64,000 nucleotides of DNA from positions 62,001-126,000 of the forward strand of contig NZ_SNYL01000006.1 of NCBI RefSeq assembly GCF_004363315.1, in the 5' to 3' direction. Under the pieces are notes generated by a model. That model was given only the letters and a program-made list of their open reading frames with translations. It had not been told where the DNA came from and did not search any database. Position 1 is the first letter of the stretch. Each line of letters opens with the position of its first letter. This document shows positions 19,001 to 26,705 of this stretch, piece after piece. The DNA is from Tepidicella xavieri. GTDB lineage: Bacteria; Pseudomonadota; Gammaproteobacteria; Burkholderiales; Burkholderiaceae_C. The translations under genes and the position numbers were made by a program.

Positions 19001-20509
19001 ATGAGCGCGCTCCAGGCATTCTGGCACCAGCTGCTGCACGCGTTCCGCAATCTGTTGCCCATCGTTCTGGTGGTGGCGTTCTTTCAGTCGGCCATCATCC
19101 GCGAGGTGCCCGATGGGCTGCTGTCGATGGCCGCTGGCTTGCTCATCGTGGCCGTGGGGGTGGCGGTATTCCTCCAAGGGCTGGAGTTGGGCATCTTCCC
19201 GATTGGCAAGAACCTCTCTAACGAATTCGCCAAGAAGGGATCGCTCCTGTGGCTGATGGTGTTTGGCTTTGCGCTGGGCTTCTCGGCCGTGATTGCCGAG
19301 CCCGCGCTGATTGCCGTGGCCACCCAGGCCGACGCCATCAGCGAAGGACGCATCGATGGTTTCGTGCTGCGGCTGCTGGTGGCGCTGTCGGTGGGCACCG
19401 TGGTGGCCATCGGCATCGTGCGAACGATTCTGGGGCATTCGCTGCACTGGTACATGATCGTGGGTTATGTGCTGGTGAGCGTGGTGACATTCTTCGCGCC
19501 GGAGGAAATCGTCGGGCTGGCCTATGACTCGGGCGGCGTGACCACCAACATCGTCACGGTGCCGCTGATTGCCGCCCTGGGCATCGGCCTGGCGCTGTCG
19601 ATCCGCGGGCGCAATCCGCTGGCACACGGCTTTGGCTTGGTGGCTCTGGCGGTGATGGTCCCGATGATCACGGTGCAGCTCTATGGCATCTATGTGTATC
19701 GGTTTGCCCCCGCGCCTGCGCAGGCGGCCGCGGCGCACGCCTTACCCGGCGCCGACCTGGAGCCCGCATCGGCCGAGACGACGCACGGGCTCCTGAGCAT
19801 GGCGATCGACCTGCTGACGATGTTCCGCGATGTCCTGCCCATCATCGCAGTGATCCTGTTATTTCAATACCTGGTGATCCGCAAGCCGATTGCGCACCTG
19901 CACAAGGTGGCAGGCGGCTTCGTGCTGGTGATCGTGGGGCTGTATGCCTTCGTGGTCGGGCTCAAGCTGGGGTTGTTTCCGATTGGCCGCAGCATGGCGG
20001 CGCAGCTCATTGCCCTGGATGCGGTGCACTTCATCTACCTCTTTGCCTTTGCCATTGGCTTTGCCACCACGATGGCGGAACCGGCGCTGATTGCCATCGG
20101 CCAGCAGGCCGAGGAAGCCGGCAAGGGCAAGCTGGTGGGCCATCAGATCCGCGTCCTCGTGGCATTGGGCGTGGCCATCGGCCTGACGGTGGGGGTGCAC
20201 CGCATCATTTCGGGCGCCTCCATCCACCACTACATCATGGGCGGCTATGCCCTGGTGATCCTGCTGACCTGGCTGGCGCCCAAATACATCGTGCCGCTGG
20301 CCTATGACCTGGGCGGGGTCACCACGTCAGAGGTGACGGTGCCGCTGGTGACGGCGCTGGGCATCGGCCTGGCGAGTAACATCGAAGGGCGCAATGTGCT
20401 GATCGACGGCTTCGGCCTGATCGCCTTCGCCTCGATCTTCCCGATCGTGACGGTGATGCTCTACGCCATTTATGTCGAATGGGCCAAGCCCCAAGGAGAG
20501 GTGTCGTGA
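19001..20509 (+). CDS. DUF1538 membrane protein with two repeated halves
   Basis: A 502-residue inner-membrane protein made of two DUF1538 units, about residues 19-232 and 279-492, joined by an alanine-rich linker (235-262). The same motifs recur exactly 260 residues apart: LELGIFPIG/LKLGLFPIG (61/321), AEPALIA (99/359), AYDSGGVTT/AYDLGGVTT (174/434), RNPLAHGFGL/RNVLIDGFGL (204/464). Each half has about six hydrophobic helices, as in internally duplicated transporters. ATG at 19001 follows AGGAGG. The stop codon overlaps the GTG start of a PII-like gene, and a CBS gene follows. A transport role controlled by these two proteins is my inference; no substrate is known to me. Confidence 0.88.
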   Translation: MSALQAFWHQLLHAFRNLLPIVLVVAFFQSAIIREVPDGLLSMAAGLLIVAVGVAVFLQGLELGIFPIGKNLSNEFAKKGSLLWLMVFGFALGFSAVIAEPALIAVATQADAISEGRIDGFVLRLLVALSVGTVVAIGIVRTILGHSLHWYMIVGYVLVSVVTFFAPEEIVGLAYDSGGVTTNIVTVPLIAALGIGLALSIRGRNPLAHGFGLVALAVMVPMITVQLYGIYVYRFAPAPAQAAAAHALPGADLEPASAETTHGLLSMAIDLLTMFRDVLPIIAVILLFQYLVIRKPIAHLHKVAGGFVLVIVGLYAFVVGLKLGLFPIGRSMAAQLIALDAVHFIYLFAFAIGFATTMAEPALIAIGQQAEEAGKGKLVGHQIRVLVALGVAIGLTVGVHRIISGASIHHYIMGGYALVILLTWLAPKYIVPLAYDLGGVTTSEVTVPLVTALGIGLASNIEGRNVLIDGFGLIAFASIFPIVTVMLYAIYVEWAKPQGEVS

Positions 20510-20853
20510 AGTTTTCGGTTCTGGTGGCCATTTTGGCCGAGGATTTGGAGGAGCGCGCGATCGAGGTGGCCCGCCGCAGCGGGGCGGCTGGCGTGACGAT
20601 TCTGGGTGGCCGCGGCATCGGCGCCACCGAAAAAAAGACGTTTTTTGGCCTGACCTATGAGGGCAGCCAGTCGGTGCTGGTGTTCGTGCTGGAGAAGAAG
20701 CTGTCACTGACCGTGCTGAAAAACCTCTGTCGGGAATTGGACCTGCGCAACCACTCGCGCGGGGTGATTTTCACCATCCCGCTGGAGCACATCGCCGGCA
20801 TCGACATGAAGCAGATCCAGCAGTTCGAAGCCCACATCAAGCAAGATATCTGA
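20506..20853 (+). CDS. PII-like (GlnB-fold) signalling protein
   Basis: A 115-residue protein beginning MKFSVLVAIL with the size and pattern of a PII/GlnB-like trimeric signal protein. A glycine-rich stretch GGRGIGATEKKTFFG at about 34-48 stands where the PII T-loop lies, and a second strand-helix unit follows (SVLVFVLEKKLSLTVLKNL). It lacks the uridylylated tyrosine context of GlnB. The GTG start at 20506 overlaps the DUF1538 stop and has AAGGAG upstream, so the pair is translationally coupled, as PII proteins often are with the transporter they gate. The bound nucleotide is not known. Confidence 0.8.
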   Translation: MKFSVLVAILAEDLEERAIEVARRSGAAGVTILGGRGIGATEKKTFFGLTYEGSQSVLVFVLEKKLSLTVLKNLCRELDLRNHSRGVIFTIPLEHIAGIDMKQIQQFEAHIKQDI

Positions 20854-20865
20854 GAGGAGAGGACC

Positions 20866-21261
20866 ATGCTCGTCAAAGACATCATGGTGCGCGACGTGGC
20901 CACCATCCCGGCGCTGGCCACCATTCGCGAAGCGATGCAGGCCATGCGCCAGCGCGGCGTCAAGTCGCTGGTGGTGCAGCGGCGCGACGCACACGACGCC
21001 TACGGGATCATCACCTACACCAACATCCTCAAAACCATCGTGGCCGAGGATGGCGACATCGACCTGATCAACGTGTACGACATCTGCGCCAAGCCTGCGG
21101 TCACCATTTCCGCCGAACTGGATGTGAAACACGCCGCCCGGCTCATGGTGAACATGCGCTTGCGCCGCCTGCTGGTGACCAGCGGCAATGACCTGGCCGG
21201 CATCATCACCATGAACGACATCGTGGGCTCCATCTTGCAGATGGCCGAGCCAGAGGCCTGA
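20866..21261 (+). CDS. Two-CBS-domain protein
   Basis: A 131-residue stand-alone CBS pair. The first CBS domain (about 1-62) opens MLVKDIMVRDVATIPALATIREAM, the second (about 70-126) ends LAGIITMNDIVGSIL. CBS pairs bind adenine nucleotides such as AMP or ATP and act as energy sensors. The gene starts 12 bases after the PII-like gene behind GAGAGGAG and ends the three-gene unit with DUF1538. Its partner is most likely one of those two proteins, which is inference. Confidence 0.9.
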   Translation: MLVKDIMVRDVATIPALATIREAMQAMRQRGVKSLVVQRRDAHDAYGIITYTNILKTIVAEDGDIDLINVYDICAKPAVTISAELDVKHAARLMVNMRLRRLLVTSGNDLAGIITMNDIVGSILQMAEPEA

Positions 21262-21273
21262 GCCTCGGGGTTC

Positions 21274-21287
21274 TTGACCCACATCAA
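21274..21287. promoter_or_regulatory. FNR-like palindrome upstream of diiron MBL gene
   Basis: TTGAC-CCAC-ATCAA differs from the FNR/Anr consensus TTGAT-N4-ATCAA at one position. It lies 127 bases before the ATG of the diiron MBL-fold gene and 13 bases after the CBS gene. No convincing -10 is visible 20-30 bases further on, so its use is unproven. Confidence 0.4.
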
Positions 21288-21413
21288 AAACCCTGCATTT
21301 TTCTGCGCCCGCAACGGCTCAGAAGCTTTGTGCACACAGGATGGGCTCGCGGATCGGAACTACACTGCCAGGTCGTTTCCCTATGATCGGCTTTCCCGAG
21401 CCCTGCGGCGCCT

Positions 21414-22181
21414 ATGCACAACATCGAGCTTTACGATGCCCACGACCACCGTTTCGTCTTGCTGAATGAAAGCGAGCCCGGTGAGGAAGACGGCGTCCGA
21501 TCCAATCAGTACCTGGTGCAGCATGGCGAAGAAGGCGTGCTGCTGGACCCGGGCGGCTTTGGCGTGATGCCACGGGTACTGACGGAGCTTCTGCGTCACC
21601 TGTCGCCCGACAAGATCAAGGCTATCGTCTTGTCCCACCAGGACCCGGACATCGTCGGCGGCATCAGCACCTGGCTGGAGCTCACACAAGCGCCGGTGTA
21701 CATCTCGCATATCTGGACGCGCTTCGTGCCGCATTACGGGATCGAGGACATGCATCGTTTCGAACCCGTCCCCGATACCGGGATGCGATTGCGCATATCC
21801 CCCGGCTTTGAGCTGGAGCTGGTGCCCGCCCATTTTCTGCATTCGGAGGGGCAGATCAATGTGTACGATCCGGTGTCGAAAATCCTGTTCACCGGCGACA
21901 TCGGCGCGGCGATGATGCCGGGCGATGTGGATATCCCTTATGTGGACGACTTCGACGCCCATCTGCCCAATATCGTGGGCTTTCATCGGCGTTACATGTG
22001 CGGCAACCGGGCCGCGCGAGCCTGGGTGGAACGGGTCTCGAAACTGGACATCGCGATGCTGGCCCCCCAGCACGGACCGGTGTACCGGGGCGCTGCCGTA
22101 CCGGCCTTTTTGAACTGGTTTCGGGAACTGCAGTGCGGCATGGACCTGCTGCCCGACATCGTACCGGAGCGCTCTGCATGA
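21414..22181 (+). CDS. Flavodiiron-like (ODP) metallo-beta-lactamase-fold protein
   Basis: A 255-residue stand-alone oxygen-binding diiron (ODP) type metallo-beta-lactamase domain, lacking the flavodoxin half of flavodiiron NO/O2 reductases. Candidate metal ligands are H75, D77 and D79 (SHQDPDIVGG), H143 (FLHSEG), D162 (FTGDIG) and H220 (PQHGP). Compared with the classic H-x-E-x-D-H set, the glutamate is aspartate and the next histidine is isoleucine (I80). Stand-alone ODP proteins have been linked to O2 sensing. The stop codon overlaps the ATG of a GGDEF-EAL gene, so the two are coupled and probably form a gas- or redox-responsive pair. It could also be an enzyme. Confidence 0.82.
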   Translation: MHNIELYDAHDHRFVLLNESEPGEEDGVRSNQYLVQHGEEGVLLDPGGFGVMPRVLTELLRHLSPDKIKAIVLSHQDPDIVGGISTWLELTQAPVYISHIWTRFVPHYGIEDMHRFEPVPDTGMRLRISPGFELELVPAHFLHSEGQINVYDPVSKILFTGDIGAAMMPGDVDIPYVDDFDAHLPNIVGFHRRYMCGNRAARAWVERVSKLDIAMLAPQHGPVYRGAAVPAFLNWFRELQCGMDLLPDIVPERSA

Positions 22182-24364
22182 ACGCCGCTGGCCTGCCGGC
22201 CCAGCCCCAAAGCATCGCCGACCTGCGTCTGCACATGGTGCAGCGTTTTGCACAGTTGCTCGAAAACCAACTGCGCAACCAACGCTTTGCCAATGCCATC
22301 TCGACCATGGTCTCAGACGTGCACGACGATGTGATGAGGCACCTGGACCGGGCTTTGCACAGCCTGCAGCGTATGGATCTGCCCGCCCCCGAGCGGCAGA
22401 TGCTGCTCGACGGGCTGCAACACGCCCTGCAACGCTGCAAACATCTGCAAGCCGCACTGCCCCTGCTGGTGGAAACGCGCAAACTGCGCGCCCTGGCCAA
22501 CCGCACCGATCTGCGCAGCATGATGCTGCGCTTCGACGACACCGCCCAGAAGCTCGCCGGGACCCTGGTGCAAAAGGAACTGCTGGAGCGACAGAGTGCC
22601 GTGCTGGAACAGATCATCCTGTCGCACGAAAAAGTCACCCAGTGGAAGACTTTCGTGCAGGAAATCCTGAACAGCTTTCAGGAAGTCTTTCCGTTTCAGT
22701 TCTTCTTCATCGCCTTTGGCGAAGCCCACGGTCTGTCGCTCAACCTGTATTACGTCGGCCACCCGACGGAAGAGAACAAGCGTCTGGCCCGCCACCGGCT
22801 GGCGCGCCAGTTACTGCGCGAGTTGCATCTGCCCGAAGACGCGCCGCTGGACATTGAAGAATTCGAGATCGACAGCCATCACCACCAGGGCCCCATCGAT
22901 GACGTGGAGATGATCATGGTCTCGGTGCCCGAGATCGAAAACGTCAACCTGGCCGGCCTGCTGGGGGTGGCGTACGCCAGCACGCGCCGCCCTGGCGTGC
23001 AGGAAATCGCCATCATCCGCTCCATCCTGGCGGTGATGGTGATGGTGGTCGGTTCCAGCAAGGCCCTCGGCCGCACCCTGTCAGAACTGGAGTATTACTC
23101 CACGCACGATCCGCTGACGGGGCTGCACAACCGGCGCTACTTCAACGAAATGCTGGAATACGAAGTGGGCCGATCCAAGCGGCACGGGCACGAGTTTTCC
23201 CTGCTCATGCTCGACCTGGACGATTTCAAGGACGTCAACGACACCTGGGGCCATCCCTGCGGCGACATGGTGCTGCGCCGCATCGCCGAGACCTTGCAGG
23301 CCGAAACCCGCAAGGGCGATTTGTCGGCCCGGCTGGGCGGTGACGAGTTCATCCTGATGCTAACCGAAACCGGCCGCGACGGTGCCCAGGTGGTGGCCGA
23401 AAAGCTGCGCCGCCGGCTCAAGGAGCAGCACTACCTCTCGCCCGACGGCAAACGTTTCCACGTCACCACTTCGATTGGCATCGTCAGCTATCCGCGCGAC
23501 GCCGACACCGTCTCGGACCTGATGGCCGGCGTGGACATGGGGCTGTACCGGGCCAAGGAGCGGGGGAAGGACACGATCGCCACGCTCGAATCGGTGGGCA
23601 CGCAGTTGCGCAACAACCGGCTCACGCGCGATCTGGTGGAAAAACTCCGGCTGGCCTTGCGGGAGAACCGTGTCATCCCCTTCTTCCAGCCGATCTACGA
23701 CTGCCGCAGCGGCGAACTCTGCGCCTACGAGACGCTTGCCCGTGTCCGGGAACCTGACGGCAACACCCTGTCGGCTGCTTCGTTCATCGAAACGATCGAG
23801 CGCTACGGCTTGGGGCGAGAATTGGACCGGGCTGTCGTGGGCCACGCCCTGCAAGCGCTGCGCCAGCGGCTCGACGATGGCAAACCACCGGTCAAGCTGT
23901 TCATCAACCTGTCGGTTCAGGAGTTGCAAGGCCGTGGCGTGATCGGTTTCGCGGAACATCTCTGCACGCGCCTGGGCATCCCCCCGAATACGGTGGTCTT
24001 TGAAATCCTGGAGCGCGACGCCATTGGCGACATGACGCACACCCGCAGCTTTCTGTCGACCCTGCGCGAGAAGGGGTTCCTGTTCGCGCTGGACGACTTT
24101 GGCAGCGGCTACAACTCCTTCCACTACCTGCGTGAGCTATCCTTCGATTTTGTCAAGATCGATGGGGCTTTCGTGCGCAACATCCTCAACTCGAAAATCG
24201 ACCACTCGCTGGTTCGCAACCTCACCCACCTGTGCCAAGACATCGGCATTCAGGTGGTGGCCGAATTCGTGGAGTCCCCCGAACTGTGGGAGGCGCTGCA
24301 GGGCATGGGCTGCGATTACGCCCAAGGCTACCACCTCGGCCTGCCCTCCCCATCCATGCCCTGA
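22178..24364 (+). CDS. GGDEF-EAL c-di-GMP turnover protein
   Basis: A 728-residue soluble protein. Residues 1-310 form a mostly helical region with a GAF-like or unknown sensor part (about 160-300); no membrane helix is obvious. The GGDEF domain has an intact active site at 387-391 and an RKGD inhibitory site at 378-381, five residues before it. The EAL domain starts near 505; its signature is ETL (E518), with DDFGSGYNS and KIDGAF intact. So both c-di-GMP synthesis and breakdown are possible. ATG at 22178 overlaps the ODP gene stop (ATGA), which suggests the ODP protein feeds it the signal. Confidence 0.9.
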   Translation: MNAAGLPAQPQSIADLRLHMVQRFAQLLENQLRNQRFANAISTMVSDVHDDVMRHLDRALHSLQRMDLPAPERQMLLDGLQHALQRCKHLQAALPLLVETRKLRALANRTDLRSMMLRFDDTAQKLAGTLVQKELLERQSAVLEQIILSHEKVTQWKTFVQEILNSFQEVFPFQFFFIAFGEAHGLSLNLYYVGHPTEENKRLARHRLARQLLRELHLPEDAPLDIEEFEIDSHHHQGPIDDVEMIMVSVPEIENVNLAGLLGVAYASTRRPGVQEIAIIRSILAVMVMVVGSSKALGRTLSELEYYSTHDPLTGLHNRRYFNEMLEYEVGRSKRHGHEFSLLMLDLDDFKDVNDTWGHPCGDMVLRRIAETLQAETRKGDLSARLGGDEFILMLTETGRDGAQVVAEKLRRRLKEQHYLSPDGKRFHVTTSIGIVSYPRDADTVSDLMAGVDMGLYRAKERGKDTIATLESVGTQLRNNRLTRDLVEKLRLALRENRVIPFFQPIYDCRSGELCAYETLARVREPDGNTLSAASFIETIERYGLGRELDRAVVGHALQALRQRLDDGKPPVKLFINLSVQELQGRGVIGFAEHLCTRLGIPPNTVVFEILERDAIGDMTHTRSFLSTLREKGFLFALDDFGSGYNSFHYLRELSFDFVKIDGAFVRNILNSKIDHSLVRNLTHLCQDIGIQVVAEFVESPELWEALQGMGCDYAQGYHLGLPSPSMP

Positions 24365-24392
24365 GCCGGCTGCCGCCTGAAAAGGAGCGTCC

Positions 24393-25646
24393 ATGACGCA
24401 CGTGGACTGGGGCGTATTGGCGGTTTTTCTGCTGGTGTACCTGGGCATGTTCCTGGGCGGGTGGCCGCGGCTGAAGCTGGACCGCTCCGGCGTGGCTTTG
24501 TTGGGGGCGATCGCAGTGATTGCGCTCACGGGCATGCCGATCGAGACGGCCGCGCAGGCGGTGGATGTGCCCACCATCGTGCTGCTGTTTGCCTTCATGG
24601 TGATTTCGGCCCAGATGCGCCTGGGCGGCTTCTATACCGAAGTCACGCGCCGGGTGGCGGCCCGCCCGCTGTCACCGCCGGCCTTGTTGGCGGCGCTCAT
24701 CGGGGTGGCCGGCGCGCTGTCGGCCGTGTTTTCCAACGATGTGGTGTGTCTGGCCATGACGCCCGTGGTGGTGCGGCTGTGCCTGCAGCGCGGCTTGCCG
24801 CCGCTGCCCTTCCTGATCGGGCTGGCCTGCGCGTCCAACATCGGCTCGGCGGCCACGCTGATCGGCAACCCGCAAAACATGCTCATCGGCTCGGTCTTGT
24901 CCATTCCCTTCGGGGGCTATCTGTGGCAGGCGTTGCCGCCCGTGTTGCTCAGCCTGCTGATCCTGTGGGGATGGTTGTATGTGTTCCAGTTGCGGCCGGC
25001 TGGCAGGCCTGCTGGCCGCCCATCGACGCACCCAGACGTCCGCACCGAGGCATGGCTGCCCGAAAGCGCCCCGCCCTTCAACCGCTGGCAGACCACCAAA
25101 GGGCTGTTCGTCGCTGGGGCGCTGATGGTCATCTTTCTGTTCACCGACTGGCCCCACGAAGTGGCCGCACTCGTGGGCGCGGGCGTGCTGCTGCTGAGCC
25201 GGCGCTTGCATTCGGCCGATGTGATCGGTTTGGTGGACTGGTCGCTGCTGCTCTTGTTCATCGGCCTGTTTGTGGTCAATGCGGCCATGCAGCACACGGG
25301 CATGGCCAGCGAGGCGGTCCGCTGGCTGGGGCAGCACGGCATCGAACTCACCGACCCCGGGGTGCTGCTGGTGCTGGGCACGGCCTTGTCCAACCTCGTC
25401 TCCAATGTGCCGGCGGTGATGCTGCTGCTGCCCCACCTGGGGGGCCATGCCGAGCAGGCTGGGATCATGCTGGCGCTGGTCAGCACATTTGCCGGCAACC
25501 TGTTGCTGGTGGGCTCGATTGCCAACCTGATCGTGGCGGATCTGGCCGCCCGCCAGGGGGTGCGTCTGGACTGGCGAGCGCACGCGGCCGTGGGCCTGCC
25601 GGTGACGCTGCTCACCCTGGCCGTGGTGTGGATGTTCAAAGGGTGA
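24393..25646 (+). CDS. CitMHS/ArsB-superfamily anion transporter
   Basis: A 417-residue membrane protein with about 11 helices, of the ion transporter superfamily that includes ArsB, NhaD and citrate-Mg carriers. Typical features are FSNDVVCLAMTPVV (about 112-125), ASNIGSAATLIGNPQN (about 148-163), and in the second half LGTALSNLVSNVPAVML. The substrate (arsenite, dicarboxylate, or cation exchange) cannot be assigned. ATG at 24393 follows AAGGAGCGTCC. It lies 28 bases after the GGDEF-EAL gene and may be cotranscribed. Confidence 0.85.
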   Translation: MTHVDWGVLAVFLLVYLGMFLGGWPRLKLDRSGVALLGAIAVIALTGMPIETAAQAVDVPTIVLLFAFMVISAQMRLGGFYTEVTRRVAARPLSPPALLAALIGVAGALSAVFSNDVVCLAMTPVVVRLCLQRGLPPLPFLIGLACASNIGSAATLIGNPQNMLIGSVLSIPFGGYLWQALPPVLLSLLILWGWLYVFQLRPAGRPAGRPSTHPDVRTEAWLPESAPPFNRWQTTKGLFVAGALMVIFLFTDWPHEVAALVGAGVLLLSRRLHSADVIGLVDWSLLLLFIGLFVVNAAMQHTGMASEAVRWLGQHGIELTDPGVLLVLGTALSNLVSNVPAVMLLLPHLGGHAEQAGIMLALVSTFAGNLLLVGSIANLIVADLAARQGVRLDWRAHAAVGLPVTLLTLAVVWMFKG

Positions 25647-25670
25647 GCCGGCTCTGGCGGCGTGGGGTAT

Positions 25671-25898
25671 TCAGTCCTGCGGCTGGCGACGGTCCGCCAT
25701 GACGTGCCGAATCAGCGACAGCAGAGAGCCTCCCGTGAACATCCCCAGCACATACACGCCAATGACCAGCAGCGACACCGGCAGGGTGATGGAGGCCGTG
25801 AGGAAAGCCACCGTCACCGATTGAATGTTTTGCAAGGTGAACACCAGCACCACCGCGGTGAACAGCACGATCACGGCCGTCTTGAACCATTTCGCCAT
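25671..25898 (-). CDS. LapA-family (DUF1049) small membrane protein
   Basis: A 75-residue protein with two membrane helices (about 5-25 and 38-60) and the LapA/DUF1049 pattern FTLQNIQSVTVAFL. The family is linked to lipopolysaccharide assembly control. ATG at 25898 has AAGGAGG upstream; a longer in-frame start nine codons earlier lies in this ribosome site. It converges with the anion transporter gene, 24 bases between stops. Confidence 0.85.
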   Translation of the reverse strand: MAKWFKTAVIVLFTAVVLVFTLQNIQSVTVAFLTASITLPVSLLVIGVYVLGMFTGGSLLSLIRHVMADRRQPQD

Positions 25899-25941
25899 CG
25901 TTTTGCCTCCTTCAAGAACGAACACGCCCCTATGCTAATGG

Positions 25942-26700
25942 CTAATGCCACAGCGCCGACAGGGGCGTCTGCGGCGAGAAACGGTGGGCCACCTGGGCCT
26001 GGAACAGTTCTGCCGTGGCCAGGGCATCGGTCAACGCATGGTGCAAGCGGTAGCGGGGCAAGCCATAGCGCTGGCGGCTGGGTGACAGGCGAATGGAGAC
26101 TGGGGTTTCTTGCGGCCGCCCCCACCAGCGCCGCCACCAAGGAACAGGCCGCCGGTGCAGGCGGGCCTCCAGTTCCATGGTGTCGATGACGGCAAATTCG
26201 ATCCCTTGCCCCAGGCGTTGCCGCACGGCTTTGTCCAGGAACAGGCGCTCAATGTCGCGGCAATGCACCACCAGCACCCGCCCAGCCATCTGGGCGAGCA
26301 CCTCGTCGAGCACGTCGTCCAGATCCGGGGCGCGGCGCACTTGTTGGTCAGTGATGTGGTGCAGGGCAACGGCCTCGGCCCCGAGAGGCGCTCGAGGACG
26401 CAGCACCCAGTGCCGTGCTTCACTGGCCCGGATGCGGTCCAGCCCCAAGGGCACGGTGCCGATGCTGACCACTTCGTCCCGCGCCAGATCCAGCCCGGTG
26501 GTCTCGACATCCAGCGCCAGCAAAGGGACCTGGGCCAGCGGTGTGTGGCCGTCGGGAACGCCGGCGTGGTAATACGCCCTCAACCGGGCGTCGGTGGCGC
26601 TGGCGGCCAGCACACGAAAACGCTCGGGCCAGTCATCCCGGTCGCCAGGGACGGACTCGGCAGCCCCCGGTGGATGCTTGAGCAACCCGGCGTGAAACAT
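25942..26700 (-). CDS. DnaQ-like 3'-5' exonuclease
   Basis: A 252-residue DEDDh exonuclease distinct from the replicative DnaQ in this window. The N-terminal 58 residues are an extra region seen in this subfamily. Exo I is LALDVETTG (D64, E66), Exo II lies near VVHCRDIERLF, and Exo III is HHALTDALATAELF. It starts five bases after the stop of the cNMP/CBS/DUF294 gene and ends the BCCT operon. This pairing of DUF294 protein and exonuclease recurs next to transporters in proteobacteria; its purpose is unknown. Confidence 0.88.
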   Translation of the reverse strand: MFHAGLLKHPPGAAESVPGDRDDWPERFRVLAASATDARLRAYYHAGVPDGHTPLAQVPLLALDVETTGLDLARDEVVSIGTVPLGLDRIRASEARHWVLRPRAPLGAEAVALHHITDQQVRRAPDLDDVLDEVLAQMAGRVLVVHCRDIERLFLDKAVRQRLGQGIEFAVIDTMELEARLHRRPVPWWRRWWGRPQETPVSIRLSPSRQRYGLPRYRLHHALTDALATAELFQAQVAHRFSPQTPLSALWH

Positions 26701-26705
26701 GGCCC

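Noticed and set aside
18934..19003. A 23-codon frame just before the DUF1538 gene as a leader peptide
   Set aside because: It overlaps the DUF1538 start by a stop codon but has no ribosome site, no repeated regulatory codons and no hairpins typical of attenuators.
23729..23737. ETL in place of EAL taken as an inactive phosphodiesterase
   Set aside because: The metal-binding glutamate is kept and the second position varies among active enzymes; DDFGS and KIDG are intact.
19001..25646. Search for mobile-element borders around the DUF1538 and ODP genes
   Set aside because: No integrase, transposase, tRNA junction, direct repeats or clear GC shift is visible, so recent transfer is not supported.
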